A stretch of 49,427 nucleotides of DNA, taken from Streptococcus mitis. Its GTDB lineage: Bacteria > Bacillota > Bacilli > Lactobacillales > Streptococcaceae. The position numbers and the translations under genes were made by a program. Below the pieces are notes generated by a model. The model saw nothing but the letters and a program-made list of their open reading frames with translations. It searched no databases and had not been told where the DNA came from. Positions 1-8,308 of this stretch are shown here, in pieces. The stretch lies in contig NZ_RJOB01000004.1 of assembly GCF_003943935.1 (NCBI RefSeq), forward strand, positions 1 to 49,427, read 5' to 3'. Positions within the stretch are counted from its first letter, which is position 1, and each line of letters opens with the position of its first letter.

Positions 1-540
1 GAGATTGAAATCACACGTAAACCAAATGGTGATGCAGTAGTAACACCTAAGAAACCAGATGGTTCAACATACCCATCAGGTAGCAAGGTAGTGATTCCAG
101 GTGAAAACAACACACCAATCGAAGTTACAATTGGCGACAATGGATCAGGTGAAGTACCAAATGACAAACTTCCTAAGAAAGATGTCCCAGGTACAGGAAC
201 AGTAACTGAACCTAACAAGAAACCATCACAACCAGTAGATGTAACAACACCAGCTCGTAAGACACCAACACTAGATGTTGAACAAGATCCTAAGACAGGT
301 GACGTTACAGTAACACCTAAGAAACCAGATGGCTCAACATTCCCACCAGGAACTAAGGTAGAAATCCCAGGTAAAGATGGTAACCCAATCACAGTCACAA
401 TCGGTGAAGACGGTAAAGGTAAAGTACCAAACAGTGAATTACCAGAAGGTAAAGTTCCAGGAACAGCTAAGATTACTGAACCAGGTCAACCAGCAGTTGA
501 AGTTCCAGTAGAAACTCCAGCTAAGGTAACACCAGAAACA
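1..540 (+). repeat. tandem 270-bp in-frame repeats in the surface protein
   Basis: The 20-mer taacacctaagaaaccagat occurs at 41-60 and again at 311-330, exactly 270 bp (90 codons) apart. Flanking sequence is diverged but alignable (GENNTPIEVTIGDNG against GKDGNPITVTIGEDG). The array probably continues upstream of the window. Such arrays change copy number by recombination. Confidence 0.5.
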
Positions 541-813
541 CCAGTAACACCTGATATGCCAGTCAAACCTGATACCAATCGAGATTCTGGTCAAGATAAA
601 CCAGCACCAGCTACTCCAACTCCAAATGCAGTTACTCCTAATACAGATCAGGTAGATACTAAGACGACTGTTGATAATGGAGCTAAGTCAAATGATTCTC
701 AAAATGTATTGCCAAATACAGGAACAGAATCAAATGCTACTCTTGCATCTCTAGGACTTCTTGGACTATTGAGTGGATTTGGACTTGTAGCTCGTAAGAA
801 AAAAGAAGACTAA
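1..813 (+). CDS. LPxTG-anchored surface protein, C-terminal part (5' end outside window)
   Basis: The reading frame is open from base 1, so this is the end of a larger cell-wall protein. Two copies of a repeat of about 90 residues, each with a PKKPDGST core and a K/P/G-rich, acidic stretch, are followed by a Pro/Thr linker. The sortase signal LPNTG is at nt 709-723, then a hydrophobic segment (about 20 residues) and the tail RKKKED. This is the standard layout for sortase A attachment to peptidoglycan, with the repeats projecting the missing N-terminal domain. The repeats resemble the YPDG/Rib-like stalk repeats of streptococcal adhesins; the ligand cannot be deduced. No neighbour upstream is visible. 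Family assignment as a sortase substrate is near certain; the adhesin role is inference. Confidence 0.5.
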   Translation, partial: EIEITRKPNGDAVVTPKKPDGSTYPSGSKVVIPGENNTPIEVTIGDNGSGEVPNDKLPKKDVPGTGTVTEPNKKPSQPVDVTTPARKTPTLDVEQDPKTGDVTVTPKKPDGSTFPPGTKVEIPGKDGNPITVTIGEDGKGKVPNSELPEGKVPGTAKITEPGQPAVEVPVETPAKVTPETPVTPDMPVKPDTNRDSGQDKPAPATPTPNAVTPNTDQVDTKTTVDNGAKSNDSQNVLPNTGTESNATLASLGLLGLLSGFGLVARKKKED

Positions 814-916
814 AAATTTAGTCAGATGAACATTCATTCTTTTGTGTTTTAACAACGAACTAGATTGATTCTGATAGTTGTTTTATCCATAAAATACAAA
901 GAATGATTAGATAAAG

Positions 917-974
917 AAAGCGAACAATGCTAGGATTTTGTTAAACGGAATTCTAAGTATTGTTCGCTTTTTGT
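917..974 (+). terminator. rho-independent terminator after the surface protein
   Basis: The arms aaagcgaacaat (918-929) and attgttcgcttt (959-970) pair perfectly and are followed by T residues. It ends only a few bases before the -10 box of hemW, so terminator and promoter are packed together. Confidence 0.5.
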
Positions 975-982
975 GGTATAAT
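974..982 (+). promoter_or_regulatory. extended -10 promoter of hemW, leaderless arrangement
   Basis: TGGTATAAT with TATAAT at 977-982. The expected +1 falls on or next to the ATG at 989. There is no Shine-Dalgarno sequence between. Confidence 0.5.
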
Positions 983-988
983 AAGACT

Positions 989-2119
989 ATGCAGAACAAA
1001 CCAACGTCATCCTATGTGCACATCCCATTTTGTACCCAGATTTGTTATTATTGTGACTTTTCAAAAGTTTTTATCAAGAATCAACCAGTCGACAGCTATT
1101 TGGAGCATTTGCTGGAAGAGTTTCGTTCTTATGATATTCAAAAGTTGCGAACCCTCTATATCGGTGGTGGGACACCGACAGCCCTGTCGGCTTCGCAACT
1201 GGAGGTGTTACTGAATGGCTTGACTAAAAACTTGGACTTGTCTATCTTGGAAGAGCTGACCATTGAAGCCAATCCAGGCGACTTGGATGCGGATAAGATT
1301 GCTGTTTTGAAAAACTCGGCTGTCAATCGTGTTTCACTAGGTGTCCAGACCTTTGATGACAAGATGCTGAAAAAGATTGGGCGCAGTCATTTGGAGAAGG
1401 ATATTTATGAAAATATCGACCGTCTAAAACTGGCTGGTTTTGACAATATCTCTATTGACTTGATTTATGCGCTACCTGGTCAGACCATGGAGCAAGTCAA
1501 GGAAAATGTAGCTAAGGCCATTGGACTGGATATTCCCCACATGAGTTTGTATAGTTTGATTTTAGAAAACCATACGGTCTTTATGAACCGGATGCGACGT
1601 GGGAAATTGCCTCTACCTAAGGAGGAACTAGAAGCGGAGATGTTTGAGTACATCATCTCAGAGTTGGAGAGAGCAGGTTTTGAGCATTATGAGATTTCCA
1701 ATTTCTCCAAACCCGGTTTTGAAAGTCGTCACAATCTCATGTACTGGGACAATGCTGAGTACTATGGCATTGGTGCTGGTGCATCTGGTTATGTCAATGG
1801 TATTCGCTATAAAAACCATGGTCCGATTCGTCATTATCTGAGTGCAGTTGAAGAAGGCAATGCTCGTATTACAGAAGAACATCTGAATAAAAAAGAGCAA
1901 ATGGAAGAAGAAATGTTCCTGGGGCTCCGCAAGAAATCAGGGGTTTCTATGGCGCGATTTGAGGAGAAATTTGGTCGGCCGTTTGAGGGGCTTTATGGAG
2001 AAATTGTCAGAGACTTGCTGCAACAAGGTCTCATGCAAATAGAGGGTGACCGCGTGCGTATGACAAAGAGAGGTCTCTTTTTGGGAGACACCGTAGCAGA
2101 ACGATTTATTTTGGAGTAG
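989..2119 (+). CDS. hemW: HemW-type radical SAM protein (heme chaperone; HemN-like)
   Basis: Radical SAM enzyme of the HemN/HemW family. The cluster motif CTQICYYC (CxxxCxxC) lies about 20 residues from the start, followed by the glycine-rich IGGGTP motif that contacts S-adenosylmethionine and a C-terminal HemN_C-like region. At 376 residues it has the length of HemW rather than the longer true coproporphyrinogen dehydrogenase HemN. HemW binds heme and delivers it to respiratory proteins; streptococci make no heme, so its job here is unclear. ATG 989 is chosen because a TTG at 938 lies inside the upstream terminator and before the -10 box. First gene of a four-gene run with the thioesterase, NagD-like and membrane-protein genes. 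Confidence 0.5.
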   Translation: MQNKPTSSYVHIPFCTQICYYCDFSKVFIKNQPVDSYLEHLLEEFRSYDIQKLRTLYIGGGTPTALSASQLEVLLNGLTKNLDLSILEELTIEANPGDLDADKIAVLKNSAVNRVSLGVQTFDDKMLKKIGRSHLEKDIYENIDRLKLAGFDNISIDLIYALPGQTMEQVKENVAKAIGLDIPHMSLYSLILENHTVFMNRMRRGKLPLPKEELEAEMFEYIISELERAGFEHYEISNFSKPGFESRHNLMYWDNAEYYGIGAGASGYVNGIRYKNHGPIRHYLSAVEEGNARITEEHLNKKEQMEEEMFLGLRKKSGVSMARFEEKFGRPFEGLYGEIVRDLLQQGLMQIEGDRVRMTKRGLFLGDTVAERFILE

Positions 2120-2123
2120 GATC

Positions 2124-2861
2124 ATGGGCTTAACTTATCAAATGAAAATGAAGATTCCTTTTGATATGGCTGATATGAACGGTCATATCAAACTTCCAGA
2201 TGTAATTTTGCTGTCTCTGCAGGTTTCAGGGATGCAGTCGATTGAACTGGGAGTTAGTGATAAGGCTATTCTGGAAAATTATAATCTGGTCTGGATTATC
2301 ACAGACTATGATATTGAGGTAGTTCGTTTGCCTCGTTTTGCGGAAGAAATTACCATTGAAACGGAAGCTTTGAGCTACAATCGACTCTTTTGCTACCGTC
2401 GCTTTACCATTTATGATGAAGCGGGGCAGGAGCTCATCCACATGATGGCTACCTTTGTTCTCATGGACCGAGACAGTCGAAAAGTTCATGCTGTCGAACC
2501 TGAGATTGTGGCTCCTTACCAGTCTGAATTTAATAAAAAACTTATCCGTGGACCAAAGTATGAGTCCTTGGGCGAGCCAATCAGCAAGGATTACCATGTC
2601 CGTTTTTACGACTTGGATATGAATGGTCATGTCAATAACAGTAAATACTTGGATTGGATTTTTGAGGTCATGGGAGCGGATTTTTTGACCCAGTATATTC
2701 CCAAGAAAATCAACCTCAAGTATGTCAAGGAAGTTCGACCAGGTGGGGTGATTACATCGGTTGTTGAACGGACTGGACTGGAAAGCAAGCATGAGATTAC
2801 AAGCGACGGGGCTACTAATGCCCAAGCTATCATCACATGGCAAGAAATAAAAAAGGATTAG
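2124..2861 (+). CDS. acyl-ACP thioesterase (FatA/FatB-like double hot-dog)
   Basis: Hydrolyses acyl-acyl carrier protein to free fatty acid in the cytoplasm. It is 245 residues, the usual length of bacterial acyl-ACP thioesterases, and is built of two hot-dog halves. Both halves keep a D-M-N-G-H signature: residues 17-21 and, with the catalytic-type context DLDMNGHVNN, residues 163-172. It starts 5 bases after the hemW stop, with GGAG overlapping the end of hemW, so translation is probably coupled. Fatty-acid release could adjust membrane lipid composition; the substrate chain length cannot be read from sequence. Confidence 0.5.
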   Translation: MGLTYQMKMKIPFDMADMNGHIKLPDVILLSLQVSGMQSIELGVSDKAILENYNLVWIITDYDIEVVRLPRFAEEITIETEALSYNRLFCYRRFTIYDEAGQELIHMMATFVLMDRDSRKVHAVEPEIVAPYQSEFNKKLIRGPKYESLGEPISKDYHVRFYDLDMNGHVNNSKYLDWIFEVMGADFLTQYIPKKINLKYVKEVRPGGVITSVVERTGLESKHEITSDGATNAQAIITWQEIKKD

Positions 2862-2870
2862 GGAGAAAGT

Positions 2871-3644
2871 ATGAAATATAAAGGCTATTTAATTGATTTA
2901 GACGGTACTATTTATAAGGGGAAAGATCGAATCCCGGCAGGAGAGGCTTTTGTCCATGAATTGCAACAGCGGGAAATCCCCTATCTCTTTGTAACCAACA
3001 ATACAACCCGCACTCCAGAGAGCGTTCAGGAGATGTTGGCTCAGAATTTTAATATCGATACGGCCCTATCGACTGTCTACACAGCGACCTTGGCAACGAT
3101 CGACTATATGAATGACTTGGGACTGGAAAAGACCGTCTATGTCATTGGTGAAGTAGGGCTCAAGGAAGCCATCAAGGCGGCTGGTTATGTGGAAGACAAG
3201 GAAAATCCTGCCTATGTGGTAGTAGGTCTGGACTGGCAGGTCGACTATGAAAAATTTGCGACAGCAACTCTGGCTATCCAAAAGGGTGCTCACTTTATCG
3301 GAACCAATCCTGACCTTAACATTCCAACAGAACGAGGACTTTTGCCAGGTGCTGGTTCACTGATTACGCTACTTGAAGTAGCAACACGAGTGAATCCTGT
3401 TTATATCGGGAAACCAAATGCTATCATTATGAACAAGGCGGTTGAGCACTTAGGTTTGGAACGTGAAGAATTAATCATGGTTGGGGACAATTATTTGACT
3501 GATATTCGAGCAGGGATTGACAATGGCATTCCAACGCTCTTGGTGACAACAGGTTTTACCAAGGCAGAAGAAGTGGCAGACCTGCCAATCGCACCGACTC
3601 ATGTGGTTTCTAGCCTTGCGGAGTGGAACTTTGATGAAAACTAA
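2871..3644 (+). CDS. NagD-like HAD-superfamily phosphatase
   Basis: Cytoplasmic sugar-phosphate or nucleotide phosphatase of HAD subfamily IIA (257 residues, typical). Motif I is DLDGT at residues 9-13 with both aspartates intact, a threonine motif is seen in [10 protein letters not shown], and the C-terminal motif is [12 protein letters not shown]2-type cap domain lies between. The start has RBS GGGAGA and is 9 bases after the thioesterase stop. Related proteins hydrolyse p-nitrophenyl phosphate, UMP or AMP; the substrate here is unknown. Confidence 0.5.
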   Translation: MKYKGYLIDLDGTIYKGKDRIPAGEAFVHELQQREIPYLFVTNNTTRTPESVQEMLAQNFNIDTALSTVYTATLATIDYMNDLGLEKTVYVIGEVGLKEAIKAAGYVEDKENPAYVVVGLDWQVDYEKFATATLAIQKGAHFIGTNPDLNIPTERGLLPGAGSLITLLEVATRVNPVYIGKPNAIIMNKAVEHLGLEREELIMVGDNYLTDIRAGIDNGIPTLLVTTGFTKAEEVADLPIAPTHVVSSLAEWNFDEN

Positions 3645-4251
3645 ACTGACCTTTTGGAGCTCTATGCTCTTTCTCCTCTCTCTCTCAATCCTGCTGACCA
3701 TCTATCTGGCTTGGATTGTTTATCCGCTGGAAATCAAGTGGTTAAGTTTGACGAATCGAGTCTATCTAAAACCAGAAACTATTCAGTACAACTTTCATAT
3801 CTTGATGAATTACCTGACCAATCCTTTTAGTCAGGTTCTAGAGATGCCAGATTTTCGTTCGTCAGCAGCTGGTTTGCACCACTTTGCGGTGGTCAAGAAT
3901 CTCTTTCACTTGGTGCAGCTAGTTGCCCTAGTGACACTGCCAAGTTTCTATTTCTTTGTCAAAGGAATTGTGAAAAAGGGCTTTTTGTCTCTATTTAGTA
4001 AAGGGCTTCTGACTCTAGTGGTTTTGCCTTTACTGATTGGACTTGGGGGAGTTTTGATTGGTTTTGATCAATTCTTTATCCTTTTCCATCAAATTCTCTT
4101 TGTGGGAGATGATACCTGGCTTTTTGACCCAGCCAAGGATCCTGTTATTCTGATTTTACCAGAGACCTTCTTCCTCCATGCCTTCCTCCTCTTTTTCGCC
4201 CTCTATGAAAGCTTCTTTGGTTTTCTATACCTGAAAAGTCGTAAGCAGTAA
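3634..4251 (+). CDS. TIGR01906/DUF1461-type integral membrane protein
   Basis: 205-residue membrane protein with an N-terminal hydrophobic helix (residues about 7-28), a polar extracellular-looking loop, and three further hydrophobic segments, the last near the C-terminus. The ATG at 3634 is preferred over 3601: it follows GGAG by a normal distance and overlaps the phosphatase gene by 11 bp, as in the same cluster of other streptococci. No enzymatic motif is visible. The family has no established function; I rely on the typical length, the position after the NagD-like gene and the FDQFF / FP-type loop pattern. Confidence 0.5.
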   Translation: MKTKLTFWSSMLFLLSLSILLTIYLAWIVYPLEIKWLSLTNRVYLKPETIQYNFHILMNYLTNPFSQVLEMPDFRSSAAGLHHFAVVKNLFHLVQLVALVTLPSFYFFVKGIVKKGFLSLFSKGLLTLVVLPLLIGLGGVLIGFDQFFILFHQILFVGDDTWLFDPAKDPVILILPETFFLHAFLLFFALYESFFGFLYLKSRKQ

Positions 4252-4355
4252 TATTAAGGATGTTTCTGGTTTGCATAAATAAATTAAGTATGTGATTCGA
4301 AACTATCGTTAAGAGTGAATTAACTAATTCTGAATAGTATCAATCGTTCGCAAAC

Positions 4356-4388
4356 AGTCTATTTTTCTTGAAAAATAGGCTTTTTTTC
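4356..4388 (+). terminator. terminator of the hemW operon
   Basis: agtctattttt (4356-4366) pairs with aaaaataggct (one G-U), followed by seven Ts. The 100 bases between the last stop and this hairpin show nothing else I can name. Confidence 0.5.
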
Positions 4389-4398
4389 TAAAAATCGC

Positions 4399-4427
4399 TA
4401 GTCAAGCGCTTTATTTTTTTGTATAAT
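4399..4427 (+). promoter_or_regulatory. spx promoter
   Basis: TATAAT at 4422-4427 with a weak -35 TAGTCA at 4399-4404, spacing 17. The leader is about 28 nt, and GAAGAG(AA) precedes the ATG at 4462. Confidence 0.5.
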
Positions 4428-4461
4428 AGAAGTAGCAAAGTATAGATAAGAAGAGAAAAGC

Positions 4462-4863
4462 ATGATTACACTATTTCTATCACCGAGCTGTACTTCATGT
4501 CGTAAGGCAAAGGCCTGGTTAGAAAAACATAAGGTGCCCTTTGAGGAGCACAATATTATGACCAGTCCCTTAACGAGAAAAGAATTGCAACACATTCTTT
4601 CCTTGACCGAAAATGGTACTGATGACATCATTTCAACTCGTTCAAAAATTTTTCAAAAATTAGATATTGATGTAGAGAGTATTTCGGTATCGGAATTGCT
4701 TCATTTGATTGAGCAGTACCCTAGTCTTTTACGTCGTCCAATTATTATTGATGCCAAACGCATGCAAATCGGTTTTAATGAAGATGAGATTCGTGCTTTT
4801 CTCCCTCGTAGTTACCGTAAGCAAGAACTAAAAGAAGCAAGAATGAGAGCTGGTATTAGTTAA
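4462..4863 (+). CDS. spx: Spx/ArsC-family RNA polymerase-binding regulator
   Basis: Spx binds the alpha-subunit C-terminal domain of RNA polymerase and redirects it under thiol stress. It is 133 residues, the family length. The redox switch CTSC is at residues 10-13, followed by the thioredoxin-like ArsC fold and the RSKIFQKL segment that in Spx contacts alpha. A C-terminal LKEAR-type tail is present. Streptococci usually carry two Spx paralogues (SpxA1/SpxA2); the sequence alone does not let me say which this is. It overlaps the next gene by one base (TAATG), so the pair is co-translated. Confidence 0.5.
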   Translation: MITLFLSPSCTSCRKAKAWLEKHKVPFEEHNIMTSPLTRKELQHILSLTENGTDDIISTRSKIFQKLDIDVESISVSELLHLIEQYPSLLRRPIIIDAKRMQIGFNEDEIRAFLPRSYRKQELKEARMRAGIS

Positions 4864-5141
4864 TGAACAAACAGTATAGTTACCCACTAGATTTGTCGTG
4901 GAGCACTGAAGAACTTGCTTCAGTGCTTTCTTTTTTCAATGATGTTGAAGCTGTCTATGAAGGCAAGGTAGAAGCTAAAAAGTTACTGGACTCCTATAAG
5001 GGATTCAAGTCTGTCGTGCCAAGCAAGAGTGAAGAAAAACGTTTGGGACGAGAATTTGAAACAGTTAGTGGCTATTCGCTTTACCGAGCAGTTCAGGCTG
5101 CCAAGGAAAAAGGGGAAGGAAAGATTTCTCTTGGAAAGTAA
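4863..5141 (+). CDS. UPF0223 family protein
   Basis: Small soluble 92-residue protein with the family hallmarks: an aromatic N-terminus (YSYPLD..W), a central FFNDVE..YEG segment and a basic C-terminal half ([18 protein letters not shown]). It is predicted to be helical. The family has a solved fold but no agreed function. It lies between spx and the inositol-phosphatase-type gene in one transcript, sharing a base with the spx stop and ending 11 bases after the likely TTG start of the next gene. Confidence 0.5.
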   Translation: MNKQYSYPLDLSWSTEELASVLSFFNDVEAVYEGKVEAKKLLDSYKGFKSVVPSKSEEKRLGREFETVSGYSLYRAVQAAKEKGEGKISLGK

Positions 5142-5904
5142 ATTTGAATTTGCTAAAGAGCTTGTTAAGAAAGCAGGTCAGTACATCCTTGACCATATGC
5201 AGGAAGACTTGTGTGTTGAGACCAAGACCTCTCCAACAGACTTGGTGACCAGACTGGACAAGGAAGTTCAGGAACTCTTGGTTGGTGAGATTTTATCCCG
5301 TTATCCTGAGGATAAGATTTGTGCTGAAGAGGGCTGTTTGCGTGCTTCGGTGCAAGAGGGAAAAGTCTGGGTCATTGATCCCATTGATGGTACCAATAAC
5401 TTTGTGGCCCAGCAGGAAGATTTTGCTGTTATGATGGCTTATTTTGAAAATGGTCAGGGGCAGTTTGGTCTGATTTATGATGTGGTCAAAGGGGATTGTT
5501 ATCACGGTGGTGGTAAGTTTCCGGTCTGCCGAAATGATAGAATCCTAGCTCCCTTTAAAGCCAAACCACTTGGAGATTTTCTCATTGCAGGAAATAGTGG
5601 TATGCTGGAAGCCAACGAATGGGGGCTGGCTGATTTGAGTCGAGCGGTCCTCGGTGTTCGTGTCTATGGGAGTGCGGCCATTAGTTTTGCCAAGATTTTG
5701 TCAGGGCGTTTGTTGACCTATGTCACATATCTGCAACCATGGGATTATGCTGCCGTTAGTATTTTAGGGGAAAGTCTGGGCTATCGGGTGGTGACCCTTT
5801 CTGGTGAAACTCCTGATTTTCAAACCAGACAGCCTGTCATGATGGTTCCTCTTGAGATGCAGGAGGAAATTCAGTCCTATATTTACGAAAGGAAAAGAAC
5901 TTAA
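5131..5904 (+). CDS. inositol monophosphatase family protein
   Basis: Mg-dependent, Li-sensitive-type phosphatase fold (IMPase/FBPase/CysQ superfamily), 257 residues. Metal ligands are visible: the EE of [15 protein letters not shown], and WDYAA near the C-terminus. Substrate could be inositol phosphate, fructose-1,6-bisphosphate, PAP or NADP. The start is taken as TTG 5131 after the purine-rich AGGGGAAGGAAAG. The upstream ATG at 5029 would add 34 residues that merely translate the previous gene in another frame. The next gene begins directly after the stop. Confidence 0.5.
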   Translation: MESKFEFAKELVKKAGQYILDHMQEDLCVETKTSPTDLVTRLDKEVQELLVGEILSRYPEDKICAEEGCLRASVQEGKVWVIDPIDGTNNFVAQQEDFAVMMAYFENGQGQFGLIYDVVKGDCYHGGGKFPVCRNDRILAPFKAKPLGDFLIAGNSGMLEANEWGLADLSRAVLGVRVYGSAAISFAKILSGRLLTYVTYLQPWDYAAVSILGESLGYRVVTLSGETPDFQTRQPVMMVPLEMQEEIQSYIYERKRT

Positions 5905-7209
5905 ATGCAATTTCCAGAAGGATTTGTTGAAAAATATGAAGAGATACTAGGAGATGAGGCAAGAGATTTTCTTGCCTCTTTTGAGGAGGAAGCGGTTTCG
6001 GCTTTTCGGGTCAATCCTTTAAAAGAAGCCCAAGCTTCATTTTTTGATCCTATTCCTCAAACCCCTTGGGGACATTATGGGAAGGTTTCAGGAAAATCGC
6101 CTGAGCATGCTACTGGTTTGGTTTATTCGCAAGAACCCGCTGCTCAAATGGTGGCTCAGGTAGCCCAGCCTAGTCCTGGTATGAAGGTTTTGGATTTGGC
6201 TGCTGCACCGGGTGGAAAATCAACTCAACTGGCAGCCTATCTAGCAGGGGAAGGACTTCTCGTCTCCAATGAAATTTCAAGCAAACGGGCTAAGATTTTA
6301 GTAGAAAATATGGAGCGCTTTGGTGCGACAAATGTCGTAGTGACTAATGAATCTGCTGACCGTTTGGCCAAGGTCTTTAAAGGCTATTTTGACCTCATTG
6401 TCCTTGATGCCCCTTGCTCGGGTGAAGGAATGTTCCGTAAGCAGCCAGATGCTATGGATTATTGGAGCCTCGATTATCCGGGTCAATGTGCTAGTTTGCA
6501 AAGAGAGATTTTAGCGGATGCGGTGACCATGCTAGCTGAAGGTGGTCGTCTGGTTTATTCGACCTGTACCTGGGCACCTGAGGAAAACGAAGAGATCGTC
6601 AATTGGTTACTGGAAGAGTATGATTTTGACTTGTTGCCAGTTGAGCATATCAATGGCATGGTAGCTGGTATTGACTTGCCAGAAACGGCTCGGATGTATC
6701 CTCATCATTTTAAGGGAGAAGGTCAGTTTGTAGCCCATCTACAGTTTAAAGGTGAAAATCTAGCACCAAAATGTAAGGCAAGTAAAAGCAATCTCAGCCG
6801 TGAGCAAGTTTCCTTGTGGCAGGAATTTGCCCAAAAACACCTAAAAATCAATCTACCGGGTACCTTGCAGACTTTTGGAGACCAGCTTTATCTCTTGCCA
6901 GAACTCTTGCCAGATTTAGGGAAGCTCAAGATTGCTAGGAATGGCCTGCATCTGGGTACCTTTAAGAAGAAACGCTTTGAGCCTAGTTTCGCTCTTGGAC
7001 TAGCCTTGAAACCGAGTCAGGTCAAGCAGTCGGTTGCAATTGACCAAGAAGCGTTTGTAAAGTATGTGGCTGGAGAGACTGTTCAGTTGGCGGAAAGTCT
7101 GCCAAATGGTTGGTACCAAGTTTTGGTTCAGGGCAATGGTTTAGGCTTTGCTAAGGTGATTGGAAATGTTTTGAAAAATTATTTTCCAAAAGGCCTCAGA
7201 TTCAAGTGA
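5905..7209 (+). CDS. RsmF/NOL1-NOP2-Sun family rRNA (cytosine-5) methyltransferase
   Basis: Methylates a cytosine C5 in ribosomal RNA using S-adenosylmethionine. SAM-binding motif I is VLDLAAAPGGKST. Motif IV is LDAPCSGEGMF and motif VI is STCTWAPEENE; the cysteines of PCS and TCT are the release and catalytic pair. The C-terminal third is a PUA-like RNA-binding domain, giving 434 residues, typical for bacterial RsmF/YebU. ATG follows the previous stop with no gap, and the RBS (AAAGGAAAAG) lies inside the preceding gene. The exact rRNA position cannot be read from the sequence. Confidence 0.5.
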   Translation: MQFPEGFVEKYEEILGDEARDFLASFEEEAVSAFRVNPLKEAQASFFDPIPQTPWGHYGKVSGKSPEHATGLVYSQEPAAQMVAQVAQPSPGMKVLDLAAAPGGKSTQLAAYLAGEGLLVSNEISSKRAKILVENMERFGATNVVVTNESADRLAKVFKGYFDLIVLDAPCSGEGMFRKQPDAMDYWSLDYPGQCASLQREILADAVTMLAEGGRLVYSTCTWAPEENEEIVNWLLEEYDFDLLPVEHINGMVAGIDLPETARMYPHHFKGEGQFVAHLQFKGENLAPKCKASKSNLSREQVSLWQEFAQKHLKINLPGTLQTFGDQLYLLPELLPDLGKLKIARNGLHLGTFKKKRFEPSFALGLALKPSQVKQSVAIDQEAFVKYVAGETVQLAESLPNGWYQVLVQGNGLGFAKVIGNVLKNYFPKGLRFK

Positions 7210-7215
7210 AAATGC

Positions 7216-7244
7216 TAGTCAAAGTAGCTTGTCTATGTTATAGT
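7216..7244 (+). promoter_or_regulatory. candidate pst operon promoter
   Basis: Extended -10 TGTTATAGT (TATAGT 7239-7244) with the weak -35 TAGTCA (7216-7221), spacing 17. The weak -35 would fit activation by a phosphate response regulator, but no regulator box was identified with confidence. The resulting leader is about 180 nt. Confidence 0.5.
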
Positions 7245-7282
7245 GGAAGTATGGATTTTTTTCAAATTGTCTTTCATTTTCA

Positions 7283-7361
7283 GTCAAAATTGGTGGAGAC
7301 GGTAACTGAGTAAATTGCAAGTAAAACCAAGTTTAGAACTTCAGTTGCCTCCCAATTTTCA
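7283..7361 (+). other. inverted repeat in the pst leader
   Basis: An arm beginning aaaattgg (7287-7294) with gtaactgag (7302-7310) faces an arm running cttcagttgcc (7339-7349) to ccaatttt (7352-7359). The ends pair perfectly and the middle imperfectly. No U-tract follows, so it is not a simple terminator. Confidence 0.5.
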
Positions 7362-7429
7362 AAAGAAAAACATAAATAAATAGTTGAAAAAATTCACAGC
7401 ATTCACCATTATTTTCAAGGAGAAAAACA

Positions 7430-8308
7430 GTGAAAAAAAGGAAAAAACTCGCTCTATCCCTTGCGGCTCTTTTGCTGGCAGGTTCTTTGGCGGGATGTGC
7501 TAGCTGGATTGATCGTGGAGAATCCATGACAGCTGTTGGCTCAACGGCTCTTCAGCCCTTGGTCGAAGCAGCAGCAGATGAATTTGGCTCTCTGCACGTT
7601 GGAAAAACAGTCAACGTTCAAGGTGGAGGATCTGGTACAGGTTTGTCTCAGGTTCAATCTGGAGCTGTTGATGTAGGAAATTCAGACGTATTTGCCGAGG
7701 AAAAAGACGGTATCAACGCTTCTGCTCTAGTGGACCACAAGGTTGCTGTTGCAGGCTTGGCGGTGATTGTGAACAAGGAAGTTGATGTTGAAAATCTGAC
7801 AACTGAACAACTCCGTAGCATCTTCACAGGTCAAGTGACCAACTGGAAAGAGATTGGGGGGAAAGATCTAGCCATTTCTATTATTAACCGTGCAGCAAGT
7901 TCTGGTTCGCGTGCGACCTTTGATAGTGTTGTTATGGATGGCAAATCTGCCGTGCAGAGTCAAGAACAGGATTCAAACGGGATGGTCAAAAACATTGTTT
8001 CCCAGACACCAGGAGCCATTTCTTACCTAGCCTTTGCCTATGTGGATGACTCAGTTAAACGCATGAAATTGAACGGTTATGAGCCGATTGCAGAAAATGT
8101 TACAACCAATAACTGGCCTTTGTGGTCTTATGAGCACATGTACACCCTAGGTCAGCCCAATGAATTGGTGGCAGAATTTCTCAACTTTGTCCTCTCAGAT
8201 GAAGCACAAAGCGGAATCGTTAAGGGAATGGGCTACATTTCTGTCAAGGAAATGAAGGTTGAAAAAGATGCTGTCGGAACGGTAACAGCACTAGAAGGGA
8301 GTCACTAA
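7430..8308 (+). CDS. pstS: phosphate ABC transporter, phosphate-binding lipoprotein PstS
   Basis: Captures inorganic phosphate outside the membrane. A lipoprotein signal peptide ends with the lipobox LAGC (Cys23). The mature part carries the phosphate-loop signatures [18 protein letters not shown] and [11 protein letters not shown], and is the family length at 292 residues. The start is GTG at 7430 after AAGGAG with normal spacing. Its stop overlaps the pstC start by one base. Expression is expected to rise in low phosphate; no regulatory genes for this lie in the window. Confidence 0.5.
   Translation: MKKRKKLALSLAALLLAGSLAGCASWIDRGESMTAVGSTALQPLVEAAADEFGSLHVGKTVNVQGGGSGTGLSQVQSGAVDVGNSDVFAEEKDGINASALVDHKVAVAGLAVIVNKEVDVENLTTEQLRSIFTGQVTNWKEIGGKDLAISIINRAASSGSRATFDSVVMDGKSAVQSQEQDSNGMVKNIVSQTPGAISYLAFAYVDDSVKRMKLNGYEPIAENVTTNNWPLWSYEHMYTLGQPNELVAEFLNFVLSDEAQSGIVKGMGYISVKEMKVEKDAVGTVTALEGSH

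Noticed and set aside
1..540. CRISPR-like array
   Set aside because: The repeats are 270 bp, in frame and protein coding.
938..988. TTG start extending hemW by 17 residues
   Set aside because: The extension lies within the terminator hairpin and across the -10 box, and adds no conserved residues.
2226..2843. 205-codon open frame antisense to the acyl-ACP thioesterase
   Set aside because: Mirror of a strongly coding gene; no RBS or promoter and no recognisable protein motif.
5029..5130. ATG start extending the inositol-phosphatase-type protein by 34 residues
   Set aside because: It is the UPF0223 gene read in another frame; no RBS.
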